The notes beneath the pieces were generated by a model. The model saw only the letters and a list, made by a program, of their open reading frames with translations, made no database searches and had not been told where the DNA came from. From Bacillota bacterium (lineage in GTDB: Bacteria > Bacillota > Clostridia > Oscillospirales > Oscillospiraceae), in NCBI GenBank assembly GCA_023393155.1, contig JAEWML010000232.1, positions 1 through 12,954 on the forward strand: a stretch of 12,954 nt of DNA, given 5' to 3'. Shown piece after piece: positions 1 through 6,690 of the stretch. The first letter of the stretch is position 1. Each line of letters starts with the position of its first letter. A program made the translations under genes and the position numbers.

Positions 1-282
1 GGTGTCCTCCAGCAGCAGGGCCGAAGGGGGATTTCCAGAGGGATTGTACAGGACGTCGGGAATCTCGGAAGGGAGGAGACAGCCCAGAAATCCGGGAACC
101 TTTTCCGCTTCCGAGCAGTCGATCTCCAGCACCCGCGCGCTGGAATAAGGGCTGCGAATGATCACTGCCGCCGCTGCACCCGGGATGCTGAGATCTGCCG
201 TATAAGTAATTACGCCGGTGGCTTTCTCCATGGATTCCAGGCGTGGAATGGAGCGGTTTAGCACACGAAATCGGTTCTCCAT
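1..282 (-). CDS. Xanthine dehydrogenase-family molybdenum-binding large subunit, N-terminal 94 residues (partial)
   Basis: This is the start of the molybdopterin-binding subunit of a xanthine dehydrogenase/aldehyde oxidase/CO dehydrogenase-type hydroxylase; the rest lies beyond base 1. Reading the minus strand from ATG at 282 gives 94 residues with the family's N-terminal signature: an IPRLESMEKATG stretch (residues 12-23, matching the usual R-x-D-x-x-x-K-x-T-G), Y27 and D30 of the Y-x-A-D-L motif, IRSPYSSARV (42-51), then an I-D...A...P-G pattern (54-64) and an E-I-P at 72-75. Such subunits hydroxylate heterocycles or aldehydes with water as the oxygen source and pass electrons to the [2Fe-2S] subunit. 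The start lies one base past the stop of the [2Fe-2S] gene, so the two are translationally coupled. No FAD (medium) subunit is seen between them; it may lie further downstream or be absent. The substrate cannot be told from this fragment. Confidence 0.85.
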   Translation of the reverse strand, partial: MENRFRVLNRSIPRLESMEKATGVITYTADLSIPGAAAAVIIRSPYSSARVLEIDCSEAEKVPGFLGCLLPSEIPDVLYNPSGNPPSALLLEDT

Positions 283-283
283 G

Positions 284-757
284 TTATGTCCGTTCCTCCC
301 GCATGCGCGCTGCCGCCAGCTCTACTGCTTCTATGATTTTGGCATAGCCGGTACAGCGGCAGAGGTTTCCTGACAGAGCTTTTTGAATATCAGCTTTGCC
401 GGGGGTGGGATTTTGGTTCAGAAGAGCCGCTGCGGAAAGAATCATCCCGGGTGTGCAGAAGCCGCACTGGATGGCGCCGGTATCCATAAACGCCTGTTGG
501 AGCGGGTGAGGAGAGGCCGGTGTTCCCAAGCCTTCGATCGTTTCTACCCTGCGGCCGTTTATCTGCTCCGCCAGCACACAGCAGGAGTTGACAGCCCTGC
601 CGTCCAGAATGACTGTGCAGGCGCCGCATTCCCCCAAATCACAGCCGCATTTGGTACCCGTGAGCCGGGCTTTTTCCCGAAGCAGGTGCAGCAGGGTTTC
701 GTGCGGATCAACGTCAAACGTGCGCGGTTCATGGTTGAGGTGAACCGTGATGGTCAT
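284..757 (-). CDS. Xanthine dehydrogenase-family [2Fe-2S] small subunit
   Basis: A 157-residue electron-transfer subunit of a molybdenum hydroxylase, the usual size for the separate small subunit. It has the two-domain cysteine pattern of the family. The plant-ferredoxin-like N-terminal domain has C39, C44, C47 and C59 (G-C-x4-E-C-G-A-C...C). The C-terminal helical domain has C98, C101, C133 and C135 (QCGFCTPG and CRCTGY). All eight expected ligands are present, so it should bind two [2Fe-2S] clusters and pass electrons from the molybdenum site. The ATG at 757 follows an AAGGAAGAGAG ribosome binding site. The gene starts 30 bases after the stop of HAL-like 1 and ends one base before the molybdenum subunit start, so all three appear to be one operon. 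The family call is secure; the substrate is unknown, but the context suggests it acts on the product, or a relative of the product, of the lyase-fold protein. Confidence 0.95.
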   Translation of the reverse strand: MTITVHLNHEPRTFDVDPHETLLHLLREKARLTGTKCGCDLGECGACTVILDGRAVNSCCVLAEQINGRRVETIEGLGTPASPHPLQQAFMDTGAIQCGFCTPGMILSAAALLNQNPTPGKADIQKALSGNLCRCTGYAKIIEAVELAAARMREERT

Positions 758-787
758 GATACTCTCTTCCTTTCTGTTTCGGAATTA

Positions 788-2305
788 TCACGAGTCGGCG
801 GCCTCCAGCGCCCGCAGCAAATCTCCGCTGCGGATGCATTCGTATGCGGCCGCGATGTCCAGACTGAGATTTCGGTCTTCGTTCAGGTATGGAATCGTTT
901 CGCGAAGCCGGGCTTTTACCGCACCGGAGACTTTGCCCAGCGCCACGCCGCCGCGCATATCCGTGGCCTGAGCGGCGTGCATGGCCTCGATACCAAGCAT
1001 ATAGCGCAGGTTGTCTACAATTTGAAGCGTGCGCGTGGCGGCCAGAGGCAGGTTGCTGGCATGATCTTCAATTCCTCCCGCAAAAGGAGTAAAATCCGTA
1101 GAACAGGTATTTGAAAGCCAGCGGTTTTCCGCGTCCAGCGCGGCAAAGCTTTTTTGAATCGTAGAATAGCCGATGGTTTTGACCTCGTGGGGCGTCAGGA
1201 AGCGGGGAAGACCCGTAAACGACGGGTCCGCAATTTTCAACAAACGGTTGACAATGTTTCGGGACATATGGCAAAGAGCCGCGGCCAGCATGTCCACGCC
1301 CAAAGACAGCGTGGTGGTTTCAAAATTCGGACTGACGGAAATCGTCCCCTCCTCCGTAAGAATGCAGGGGTTATCGTCTGTGTGGTTAATTTGAATCACT
1401 AAATATTTTTTTACAAACTCCAGCGCGTCCCAGACCGCGCCGTGAACAGCCGCCCCGCATCGGTAGCTCAAGGGGTCCTGCAAGGCGCGATTTGGGTCGG
1501 ATTGAGCGAGATAGCTTCCTTTGAGATACCGCCGGCAGTCGGCGGCACAGCAAATTTGCCCCTCCAGCCCCCGCAGCTCGTTTACCAGTCCGCCCAGAGG
1601 CTGAAGACCGCCGTTCAGTCCCTCCAGACTCATGCAGTAAATGGCATTTCCAAGTTTTAAAAGATCCTGTGTCTCCTTCACCAGCAGCGCCGCCAGAGAT
1701 TCTCCCTGGGCATTGGAGGAAGCAATGGAAAGACCGTCCTTCGGACCAAGCACGGCGGGCTTCATCCCTTCCGCGCGCAGCGCTTCGATGGAGGGAACAA
1801 CTTTCCCGCAATATTCTGCCTCGCCCAGCCCGATAATTGTTTGGCCGATCAGGGGAAGCGTACTTACGTCCCCCTCGCCCACGGCGCCCCGTCGCAGGAC
1901 GCGGGGATGGATTCCCCGGTTTAGAAATTCCTGATACATAGTGAGGATTTCAGGGGAAATCCCCGTCCGGCAGCACAGCGCCGTATTCAGGCGAATGCAC
2001 AGCATTGCCCGAACCTCCTCCACGCTGCAATAGGGTGCAATTCCCAAAGAGTGGCTGTTAATCAGGTTTCTGTTATACTGCTCAAAAAATTCCGGGCTGA
2101 ATTCGCGGTCTTTGTTCCAGCCTACGCCGTGATTCAGCCCGTAAACGGGCGTCCCACTGGCAGCCAGATCGAAGAGAACCTGACGGCACGCATGGAGCCC
2201 GGGAAGAATTGAGGGGTCAATTTCGACGCGTCTTCTCAGATATACAACGTCAAAAAGTCTTTCGAGCGTGAGGTTTGTTCCATTCAGCAGCAAGGTTCGA
2301 TTCAT
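788..2305 (-). CDS. MIO-less histidine/aromatic ammonia-lyase-fold protein (HAL-like 1)
   Basis: A 505-residue protein, full length for the HutH/PAL family (about 500-510). Family landmarks are Y55 in VYGLNHGVG (the catalytic-loop Tyr), H85 in NSHSLG, QDPLSYR (276-282, with the conserved Arg at 282), DNPC (311-314) and IEDH (412-415, with the conserved Glu at 413). The diagnostic GSVGASGD is replaced by GAVGEGD (140-146). Ala-Ser-Gly is therefore missing with one residue deleted, and the MIO prosthetic group cannot form in the known way. The usual Tyr of QDPYSLR is Leu279, and the usual Asn of LLNGTQ is Ser197. K385 lies in the C-terminal active-site half where the paralog HAL-like 3 has Asp. 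The ATG at 2305 has a GGAGG site about 7 bases upstream. Known families suggest an amine elimination; loss of MIO recalls ergothionase, which releases trimethylamine. I infer an elimination on an N-alkylated or otherwise activated substrate, whose product may go to the co-transcribed molybdenum hydroxylase. Annotating it as histidine ammonia-lyase would be wrong. Confidence 0.88.
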   Translation of the reverse strand: MNRTLLLNGTNLTLERLFDVVYLRRRVEIDPSILPGLHACRQVLFDLAASGTPVYGLNHGVGWNKDREFSPEFFEQYNRNLINSHSLGIAPYCSVEEVRAMLCIRLNTALCCRTGISPEILTMYQEFLNRGIHPRVLRRGAVGEGDVSTLPLIGQTIIGLGEAEYCGKVVPSIEALRAEGMKPAVLGPKDGLSIASSNAQGESLAALLVKETQDLLKLGNAIYCMSLEGLNGGLQPLGGLVNELRGLEGQICCAADCRRYLKGSYLAQSDPNRALQDPLSYRCGAAVHGAVWDALEFVKKYLVIQINHTDDNPCILTEEGTISVSPNFETTTLSLGVDMLAAALCHMSRNIVNRLLKIADPSFTGLPRFLTPHEVKTIGYSTIQKSFAALDAENRWLSNTCSTDFTPFAGGIEDHASNLPLAATRTLQIVDNLRYMLGIEAMHAAQATDMRGGVALGKVSGAVKARLRETIPYLNEDRNLSLDIAAAYECIRSGDLLRALEAADS

Positions 2306-2352
2306 ACGGATTCCTCCAAAATTGGCGTTGAACGCGCCCGCTGGATATGCGC

Positions 2353-2381
2353 GCTATACGCAGAAATATGTTAGATGTAAA
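2353..2381 (-). promoter_or_regulatory. Probable sigma-A-type promoter of the leftward operon
   Basis: On the minus strand, TTTACA (plus coordinates 2376-2381) and TATAGC (2353-2358) are separated by exactly 17 bases. Transcription would start near 2346, giving a leader of about 40 bases before the ATG at 2305. The match is good at both boxes and the position suits HAL-like 1, but only expression data can prove it. Confidence 0.55.
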
Positions 2382-2391
2382 CGTAGTCTAA
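2371..2391. promoter_or_regulatory. Interrupted palindrome overlapping the leftward -35 box (candidate operator)
   Basis: TTAGA (2371-2375) and TCTAA (2387-2391) are inverted repeats with 11 bases between them, and they bracket the -35 hexamer of the leftward promoter. Position and symmetry suit a repressor or activator site. The arms are only five bases, so chance is possible. No regulator gene is in the window. Confidence 0.35.
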
Positions 2392-2407
2392 CACAAATTA
2401 GTCCAAT

Positions 2408-2501
2408 AATCGTTGAATTACTATCCGTTTAGGAAAGCTGGCTGTAAGGTTAAAACCGCAAAATTCCAATAAAATACGCCCGATGAATCAGTTCAACGAT
2501 T
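2408..2501. repeat. Separated 10-bp inverted repeat in the divergent control region
   Basis: AATCGTTGAA (2408-2417) is the exact reverse complement of TTCAACGATT (2492-2501), with 74 bases between. The core CGTTGAA/TTCAACG also occurs at 2326-2332, just upstream of the HAL-like 1 ribosome binding site, and as an inverted pair upstream of the dehydrogenase gene at 7734-7771. Shared motifs in the two control regions of the locus suggest binding sites for one regulator. A seven-base core is short, so this remains a candidate. Confidence 0.4.
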
Positions 2502-2583
2502 TTTCCACGGTTTGTTATTACAATGTCAATCAACTAACGTGGCACAGTGTCCTCGTGCTGTTGCCCGCCGCGCGGATTGTGGA

Positions 2584-2601
2584 GCCGCTGGGAGGAGCGG
2601 C
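2584..2601 (+). other. Small GC-rich hairpin in the symporter leader
   Basis: GCCGCT (2584-2589) can pair with AGCGGC (2596-2601) around a six-base loop GGGAGG. The loop resembles a Shine-Dalgarno sequence but lies more than 90 bases before the start codon chosen for the symporter. The stem is visible, but a role is not supported beyond its location in the leader. Confidence 0.25.
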
Positions 2602-2694
2602 CTGAGAATTGGCGTTGTGCCGCTGTGTGTGAAGAAGCGATGTAAACTCCGCAATGTACTCTCAAATGATGCTATAAAAATGCAGGAGGGAACT

Positions 2695-4401
2695 ATGTTA
2701 ACAACAATTGACAACATTACCATTATCATTTGTGTCATCGGCGTTTTTTTGATCAGCAATACCATGGGCAAAGAAAGCAAGGATATGGAGAGCTACTACC
2801 ACGCGAACAAGTCCCTGCCGTGGTCGCTGGCAGTGGGCACGATTGCGGCGTCGTGGTACGGAGGAAACGGGACCATCGGAACCGTCGGCTACGCCACCAC
2901 AATGGGCCTTGCGGCGTTTTTTATCTGGTCCATCGGTGCGCACCTTGTCCGCTTCCCCCTGGCGCTGTGGGTGGCGCCGAGAATCTCGGTGAAGGTCAAC
3001 TCCACAATGACCGAGCTGCTGGACCGTTTCTATGGCCGCATCGCGTCCCTTCTGGGCGCAATCGTGCTGATTGTCAGTTGCCTGTCCATCTCCGAAATTG
3101 GCGCTACCGGCTATGTTGGCGTTGCGGCATGGGGGGCAAATAAGTTTGTGGCGGCAGCCGTCATTATTGTCATCGCTATCCTGCTGACCTGCGTTGGCGG
3201 ACTGATGGGTGTTGCCATCACCGATATGATTTTCTTCTTCTTTATGATTATGTCGGTAGCGATGGTTTTCCCCAAGGTGTTTTTTGACATGGGCGGCTTT
3301 GCGGGCGTGGAGAGCATCCTCAACGCAACGGATCCCAGCCTGATGACGCCGCTTGGCGGAATTACCACGGGAAAAGCAATTGTGCTAATCCTTATCTGTA
3401 TCAACGTTTACAAGGATCCTGCCTTTTATCAGCGGTTTACGGCTTCCAACGGACCCAAGACCGGAAAGCGCGCAATGCTGACGTGCTTCTCCATCTGGAT
3501 GAGCATGGACGTGTGCCTGATGTTCACGGCCATTGTGATCCGCGCCATGGATCCTGCTTTGACCGTACAACCCGAGGTGGCTTACATCGCCCTTGTGCTC
3601 AGCGGCCTGCCGGGCGTGCTGCGGGGCCTGTTTATCTTCGGCATGATGGGCGCAATTATCTCAACCATAGACACCTACTATCTCATTGGCGGAGAGATTG
3701 TGGCAAATGATATTATCAATCCTTTCCGCAAGACACCGCTGAGCGACCGTCAGTCCATTTTCATCAGCCGTGTTGCCTGCGTAATTTTTGGTATCATCGG
3801 ACTTTCCGTTGCATTCCGGTTTGCCCTGATTTATGACGCAATGATTTTTGTCACCAGCCTGAGTATGTCTGTTTTGTTTGTTCCTGTGCTGATGGCCATT
3901 ATGTACGAAGGCAAAAAGACCAACGCGGCGGGACTGGCTTCCATGTTTGTCGGCGGCGGCGCCTGGATATTATTCTCGCGCTACCCTGTCAGCATTGCCG
4001 TTTTGGGCGGAGCGGTTGACGCAAGCCTTGTGGCGCTGCCCCTGTCCTTAGTGGCTTTCTTAATCGGCAATCGCTTTGGCAAAGAACTGCATCACGGGTA
4101 TCAGGCCGCGGGCGGAACCGAGATTGGGGAAACTATCGATATCAGCGTGATTGACCCTGAGGAATACAAAAAGGAAATCAAGGTCGAGTGGTTTGGAGTA
4201 GACGGTGCGCTGTGCCTGCTTTACGCCGGACTGGCCGGCATCTATACCTTCGGAATCCTGAACCGTGTGGACTGGATTATCGGTTGGATGGCGCCTCTGA
4301 TTGCGGCAGCGATGACCACGTTGATTTTTGGCCGTTACCTGTTTGAGGTGTTTTCTTTCCACAAAAGCCTCAAAAATAGTAATAAGAGCGTAAAAAAGTA
4401 A
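2695..4401 (+). CDS. Sodium:solute symporter (SSS family) transporter
   Basis: A 568-residue, strongly hydrophobic membrane protein with about 13 predicted helices, fitting the SSS/SLC5 family, which couples solute uptake to sodium. Family-like features are the N-terminal helix followed by an ESKDMESYYHANKSLPW segment (the usual 'xxDYxxAgRslpw' region), the SWYGGNGTIGTVGYA stretch in the unwound first core helix, and the TDMIFFFFMIMSV helix of the central repeat. A hydrophilic insertion precedes the last helices and the C-terminus is basic. I chose ATG 2695 because AGGAGG lies five bases upstream and the protein then begins just before a membrane helix. The frame stays open upstream to about 2512, but that part is Cys/Arg-rich and unlike a transporter. 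The family moves proline, pantothenate, sugars, choline-like compounds and others. Placement among lyase and hydroxylase genes suggests it imports the pathway substrate. The substrate itself is not readable. Confidence 0.92.
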   Translation: MLTTIDNITIIICVIGVFLISNTMGKESKDMESYYHANKSLPWSLAVGTIAASWYGGNGTIGTVGYATTMGLAAFFIWSIGAHLVRFPLALWVAPRISVKVNSTMTELLDRFYGRIASLLGAIVLIVSCLSISEIGATGYVGVAAWGANKFVAAAVIIVIAILLTCVGGLMGVAITDMIFFFFMIMSVAMVFPKVFFDMGGFAGVESILNATDPSLMTPLGGITTGKAIVLILICINVYKDPAFYQRFTASNGPKTGKRAMLTCFSIWMSMDVCLMFTAIVIRAMDPALTVQPEVAYIALVLSGLPGVLRGLFIFGMMGAIISTIDTYYLIGGEIVANDIINPFRKTPLSDRQSIFISRVACVIFGIIGLSVAFRFALIYDAMIFVTSLSMSVLFVPVLMAIMYEGKKTNAAGLASMFVGGGAWILFSRYPVSIAVLGGAVDASLVALPLSLVAFLIGNRFGKELHHGYQAAGGTEIGETIDISVIDPEEYKKEIKVEWFGVDGALCLLYAGLAGIYTFGILNRVDWIIGWMAPLIAAAMTTLIFGRYLFEVFSFHKSLKNSNKSVKK

Positions 4402-4434
4402 TCGCAAGCTTATAGTTTATAATGGGCGGAACTG

Positions 4435-4472
4435 CCCGGAAAGGCAAATCCGTATGGATTTGCCTTTCCGGG
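4435..4472 (+). terminator. Perfect 17-bp stem-loop after the symporter (possible terminator or RNA-processing hairpin)
   Basis: The stem 4435-4451 pairs perfectly with 4456-4472 around the four-base loop GTAT. It starts 34 bases after the symporter stop. No run of T follows the stem (TAATTACATG instead), so it is not a classic rho-independent terminator. It may end transcription partly, act in both directions, or protect the upstream message so that symporter and downstream lyase genes are expressed at different levels. The next gene is 94 bases beyond it. Confidence 0.55.
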
Positions 4473-4566
4473 TAATTACATGGGTGATATGATAGTGGAG
4501 AGCTTCGCGAATCAGGCGCAGCTCTGTGGATAGTTTGCGTGATCTGCGTGAAAGGAAATTGAGATT

Positions 4567-5112
4567 ATGAAAATTACAGCTACGCCTAAAACGATGAGCG
4601 AGGCCGAAGCACTGCGGGTTGCCCGCGGCGGCGGCAATGTGTTTGGCAAGGTCATGTACGGCGGCAAGGATATTACGCTGAAACTCATGTATCTGGAAAG
4701 CAGGGAGGTTATTTTAAACCTTCACTATCAGCCCGCGCCCCTGATGCGATGGCTTGGGAAGGACAAAACACATGGCCCTACTGTGCAGAAAATCAGAATG
4801 ATTGTGGAGGGCACGCGCTGTACGGCCAGCTATGCAGAGGACCCCTTGAAAACCTGCGCAGTTGAGGTGGAAAACGAAAATGCCGTGCAGAAAACAGAAT
4901 ATGCGGATGATAAAATTTTTGCTGCGGCAAAGCGGCCCGCGCTGCGGATGATTCGCCGCCAGATTGGCAAGGTGGCCTTTGCGGAGCTGGACTCCATGCG
5001 TTCCATCTACCGCCCTTATTACATCGCCTTTTTTGGAGAGATGAAAATGGGGGAGCGGGTGCGCTATATTCCCATTGCGGCAGATGGGAATCAGGTGAGC
5101 CGGGTGCTGTAA
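4567..5112 (+). CDS. Unrecognised 181-residue protein, partner gene of HAL-like 2
   Basis: I do not recognise this protein. It is a soluble-looking 181 residues, with no signal peptide or membrane segment, rich in Lys/Arg and Glu, with a basic helix-like stretch around residues 118-135 (AAAKRPALRMIRRQIGK) and an aromatic patch near 147-157 (IYRPYYIAFFGE). Only two cysteines (85 and 97) are present, with no metal motif. The ATG at 4567 has an AAAGGAAA site about 10 bases upstream. The gene ends 17 bases before the HAL-like 2 start, so the two are almost certainly co-transcribed. It could be a small subunit, a regulator of the lyase, or a separate enzyme; nothing in the sequence decides. Base composition and ribosome binding site are like its neighbours, and the reading frame is open throughout, so it is a real gene rather than a shadow. 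Confidence 0.8.
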   Translation: MKITATPKTMSEAEALRVARGGGNVFGKVMYGGKDITLKLMYLESREVILNLHYQPAPLMRWLGKDKTHGPTVQKIRMIVEGTRCTASYAEDPLKTCAVEVENENAVQKTEYADDKIFAAAKRPALRMIRRQIGKVAFAELDSMRSIYRPYYIAFFGEMKMGERVRYIPIAADGNQVSRVL

Positions 5113-5129
5113 GCAGAAAGGAAAATTCG

Positions 5130-6653
5130 ATGAATTCAGTTATATTCGGCGGAAATATCACGGTGGACGACATCGTGAATATTGCCCGCGGTCGTGCGCA
5201 GGCTGCGTTTTCTGAAAAATTTGAAGCGCGGGTGAACCGCTGCCGCGCGCATGTGGATCGGTTCGGCCGGGAGGAAAAGGCAATTTACGGCTTGACCACC
5301 GGTCTTGGAGACAACTGGAAAAAGTTTATACCCGAGGAGGGCCGCACCGTCATTCAGCGCAATCATATTTATGCCCATACCTGCGCTGTGGGAGAGCCGA
5401 TTCCGGAGGAATGCGTCCGGGCGATGATGGCGGTCATGCTGGCGCACTTTGGCTCCGGTCATACGGGTATTCGTCTTGAGACGCTGAGCCTGATCCGCGA
5501 TATGCTCAACGCCGGCGTTACGCCCCGGGTTCCGGGGCACGGCTCGGTAGGGTATCTGACGCTGGAAGGCCACATCGGAATGGTGATGATTGGCGCGGGG
5601 CGCGCCTGGTATCAAGGGGAGCTGCTGGACGGAGGAGAGGCCCTGCGAAGAGCGGGACTCAAGCCTGTGACTCTTTCGTCCAAGGAGGGGCTGACGCTGC
5701 TGTCCGGCACAACGTCCGTTACGGCGTTCGGTGCGCTGGCCATGTACGACGCGAAGACCCTGTGTCTGACTGCCGATATCTCCGGTTCTTTCTCACTGGA
5801 GGTGCTTAAAGGCACCCTTATGGCAATGGATGCGCGAATTATGAGCGTCCGGCCTCATCCCGACCAGATCAACACCGCCTGCAACATCCGCGCAATTTTA
5901 AAAGACAGTCCTATTCTTGCCCGCTTTCAGGGCCATCGTGTACAGGACGCGCTTTCTCTTCGCTGTATGCCCCAGCTTCACGGAGCCGTGAAAAAGACCG
6001 TGAAGGACGGACTGGAGACAATGGCCATAGAGCTGAACTCCTCGGTGGATAACCCGCTTATTTTTGAAGAGGGGGAGGATGCCGTGGCACTGATGGGCTG
6101 CAATGCGGACGGAAGCTATGTGGGGCTGGCGTCCGATGCGCTGACAATTGCAATCACCGATTTGTGCAAAATGAGCAATAGCCGGATTGACCGTATGCTG
6201 AACCATCTGGTGAGCGAGCTTCCGGCGTTTTTGAATAAAAACGCCGACTACAATAACGGTCTGATGATGATACAGTATGCCGCAGCGGGATTGCAGGGGG
6301 AGCTTCGGATTCTGGCCCATCCGGCGGCGGTGGATAATCTGACCACCTGCGCCAATCAGGAGGACTACATCAGCATGGGCTATAACGCCGCGAAAAAAGC
6401 GTATGACGCTATGCATCTGGCGAAGTATATTCTGGCGGCCGAGCTTATCTGCGACGGACAGGCGCTGCACTGCATGGACGGCGCCGACTGCGGGGAGGCC
6501 ACCGGGGCCGTCTGCCGCCTGCTGCGGGAACAGGTTCCGGAAATGGATGCGGATAGCCCGCTGGCGCCTTATTTAGAGGCTGTTGCCGCACAGATTATTG
6601 ACCGCCGTTATATTCAGGCGGTGGAGAGGAAAACCGGTGAGCTGCGCTTTTGA
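5130..6653 (+). CDS. MIO-less histidine/aromatic ammonia-lyase-fold protein (HAL-like 2, divergent subtype)
   Basis: A 507-residue, full-length member of the HutH/PAL fold. Conserved marks are Y53 in IYGLTTGLG, H83 in YAHTCAVGEP, KEGL (185-188), VQDALSLR (271-278, conserved Arg 278), DNPL (307-310) and ANQEDYISMG (408-417, conserved Glu 411). Several of these are closer to true HutH than in the other three paralogs. The MIO motif is lost in its own way: GSVG (138-141) runs straight through one Tyr (142) into LTLEGHIG, so Ala-Ser-Gly-Asp is replaced by a single residue. The usual active-site Tyr of QDPYS is Leu275 and the usual Asn of LLNGTQ is Ser192. ATG 5130 follows AAAGGAAAA. It sits between the unrecognised 181-residue gene and the Fe-S protein in one operon. 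I infer a MIO-independent elimination, as in ergothionase, rather than a dead enzyme, because the rest of the pocket is kept; the substrate is unknown. Confidence 0.87.
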   Translation: MNSVIFGGNITVDDIVNIARGRAQAAFSEKFEARVNRCRAHVDRFGREEKAIYGLTTGLGDNWKKFIPEEGRTVIQRNHIYAHTCAVGEPIPEECVRAMMAVMLAHFGSGHTGIRLETLSLIRDMLNAGVTPRVPGHGSVGYLTLEGHIGMVMIGAGRAWYQGELLDGGEALRRAGLKPVTLSSKEGLTLLSGTTSVTAFGALAMYDAKTLCLTADISGSFSLEVLKGTLMAMDARIMSVRPHPDQINTACNIRAILKDSPILARFQGHRVQDALSLRCMPQLHGAVKKTVKDGLETMAIELNSSVDNPLIFEEGEDAVALMGCNADGSYVGLASDALTIAITDLCKMSNSRIDRMLNHLVSELPAFLNKNADYNNGLMMIQYAAAGLQGELRILAHPAAVDNLTTCANQEDYISMGYNAAKKAYDAMHLAKYILAAELICDGQALHCMDGADCGEATGAVCRLLREQVPEMDADSPLAPYLEAVAAQIIDRRYIQAVERKTGELRF

Positions 6654-6690
6654 GGGGGCGCAAACGCGAAAGGAAAGGAAGGTTAAGCAT

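Larger units (their letters stand above)
2306..2694. other. Divergent intergenic control region between HAL-like 1 and the symporter
   Basis: This 389-base gap holds no convincing gene. Its left part (about 2340-2520) is AT-rich and carries the leftward promoter, a palindrome over its -35 box and a separated 10-bp inverted repeat, all listed on their own. The right part (about 2540-2680) is GC-richer and would be the leader of the rightward symporter transcript. A rightward promoter is not obvious; TTGTTA (2512-2517) and TAACGT (2535-2540), 17 bases apart, are only a weak match. I could not match the leader to a known riboswitch class. Confidence 0.6.

Noticed and set aside
383..1114. A 243-codon open frame on the plus strand
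   Set aside because: It is antisense to the [2Fe-2S] subunit and HAL-like 1, whose protein motifs are unmistakable; it has no recognisable domain and is a by-product of GC-rich codons on the other strand.
788..2305. HAL-like 1 as a decayed, inactive lyase
   Set aside because: The frame is intact and full length, the loop Tyr, His, Arg and Glu are kept, and its promoter and ribosome binding site are good; selection appears to maintain it.
2540..2690. A riboswitch in the symporter leader
   Set aside because: Only a small six-bp hairpin is visible and no conserved riboswitch core was recognised.
2512..2694. An N-terminal extension of the symporter using a start at 2512
   Set aside because: The added 61 residues are Arg/Cys-rich and unlike an SSS N-terminus, while ATG 2695 has an AGGAGG at proper spacing.
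4435..4472. A fully typical rho-independent terminator
   Set aside because: No T tract follows the stem; it is kept as a hairpin of uncertain role with lowered confidence.
4480..4533. A 17-residue open frame after the hairpin, a possible leader peptide
   Set aside because: No ribosome binding site free of the hairpin, no run of regulatory codons and no downstream attenuator structure were seen.
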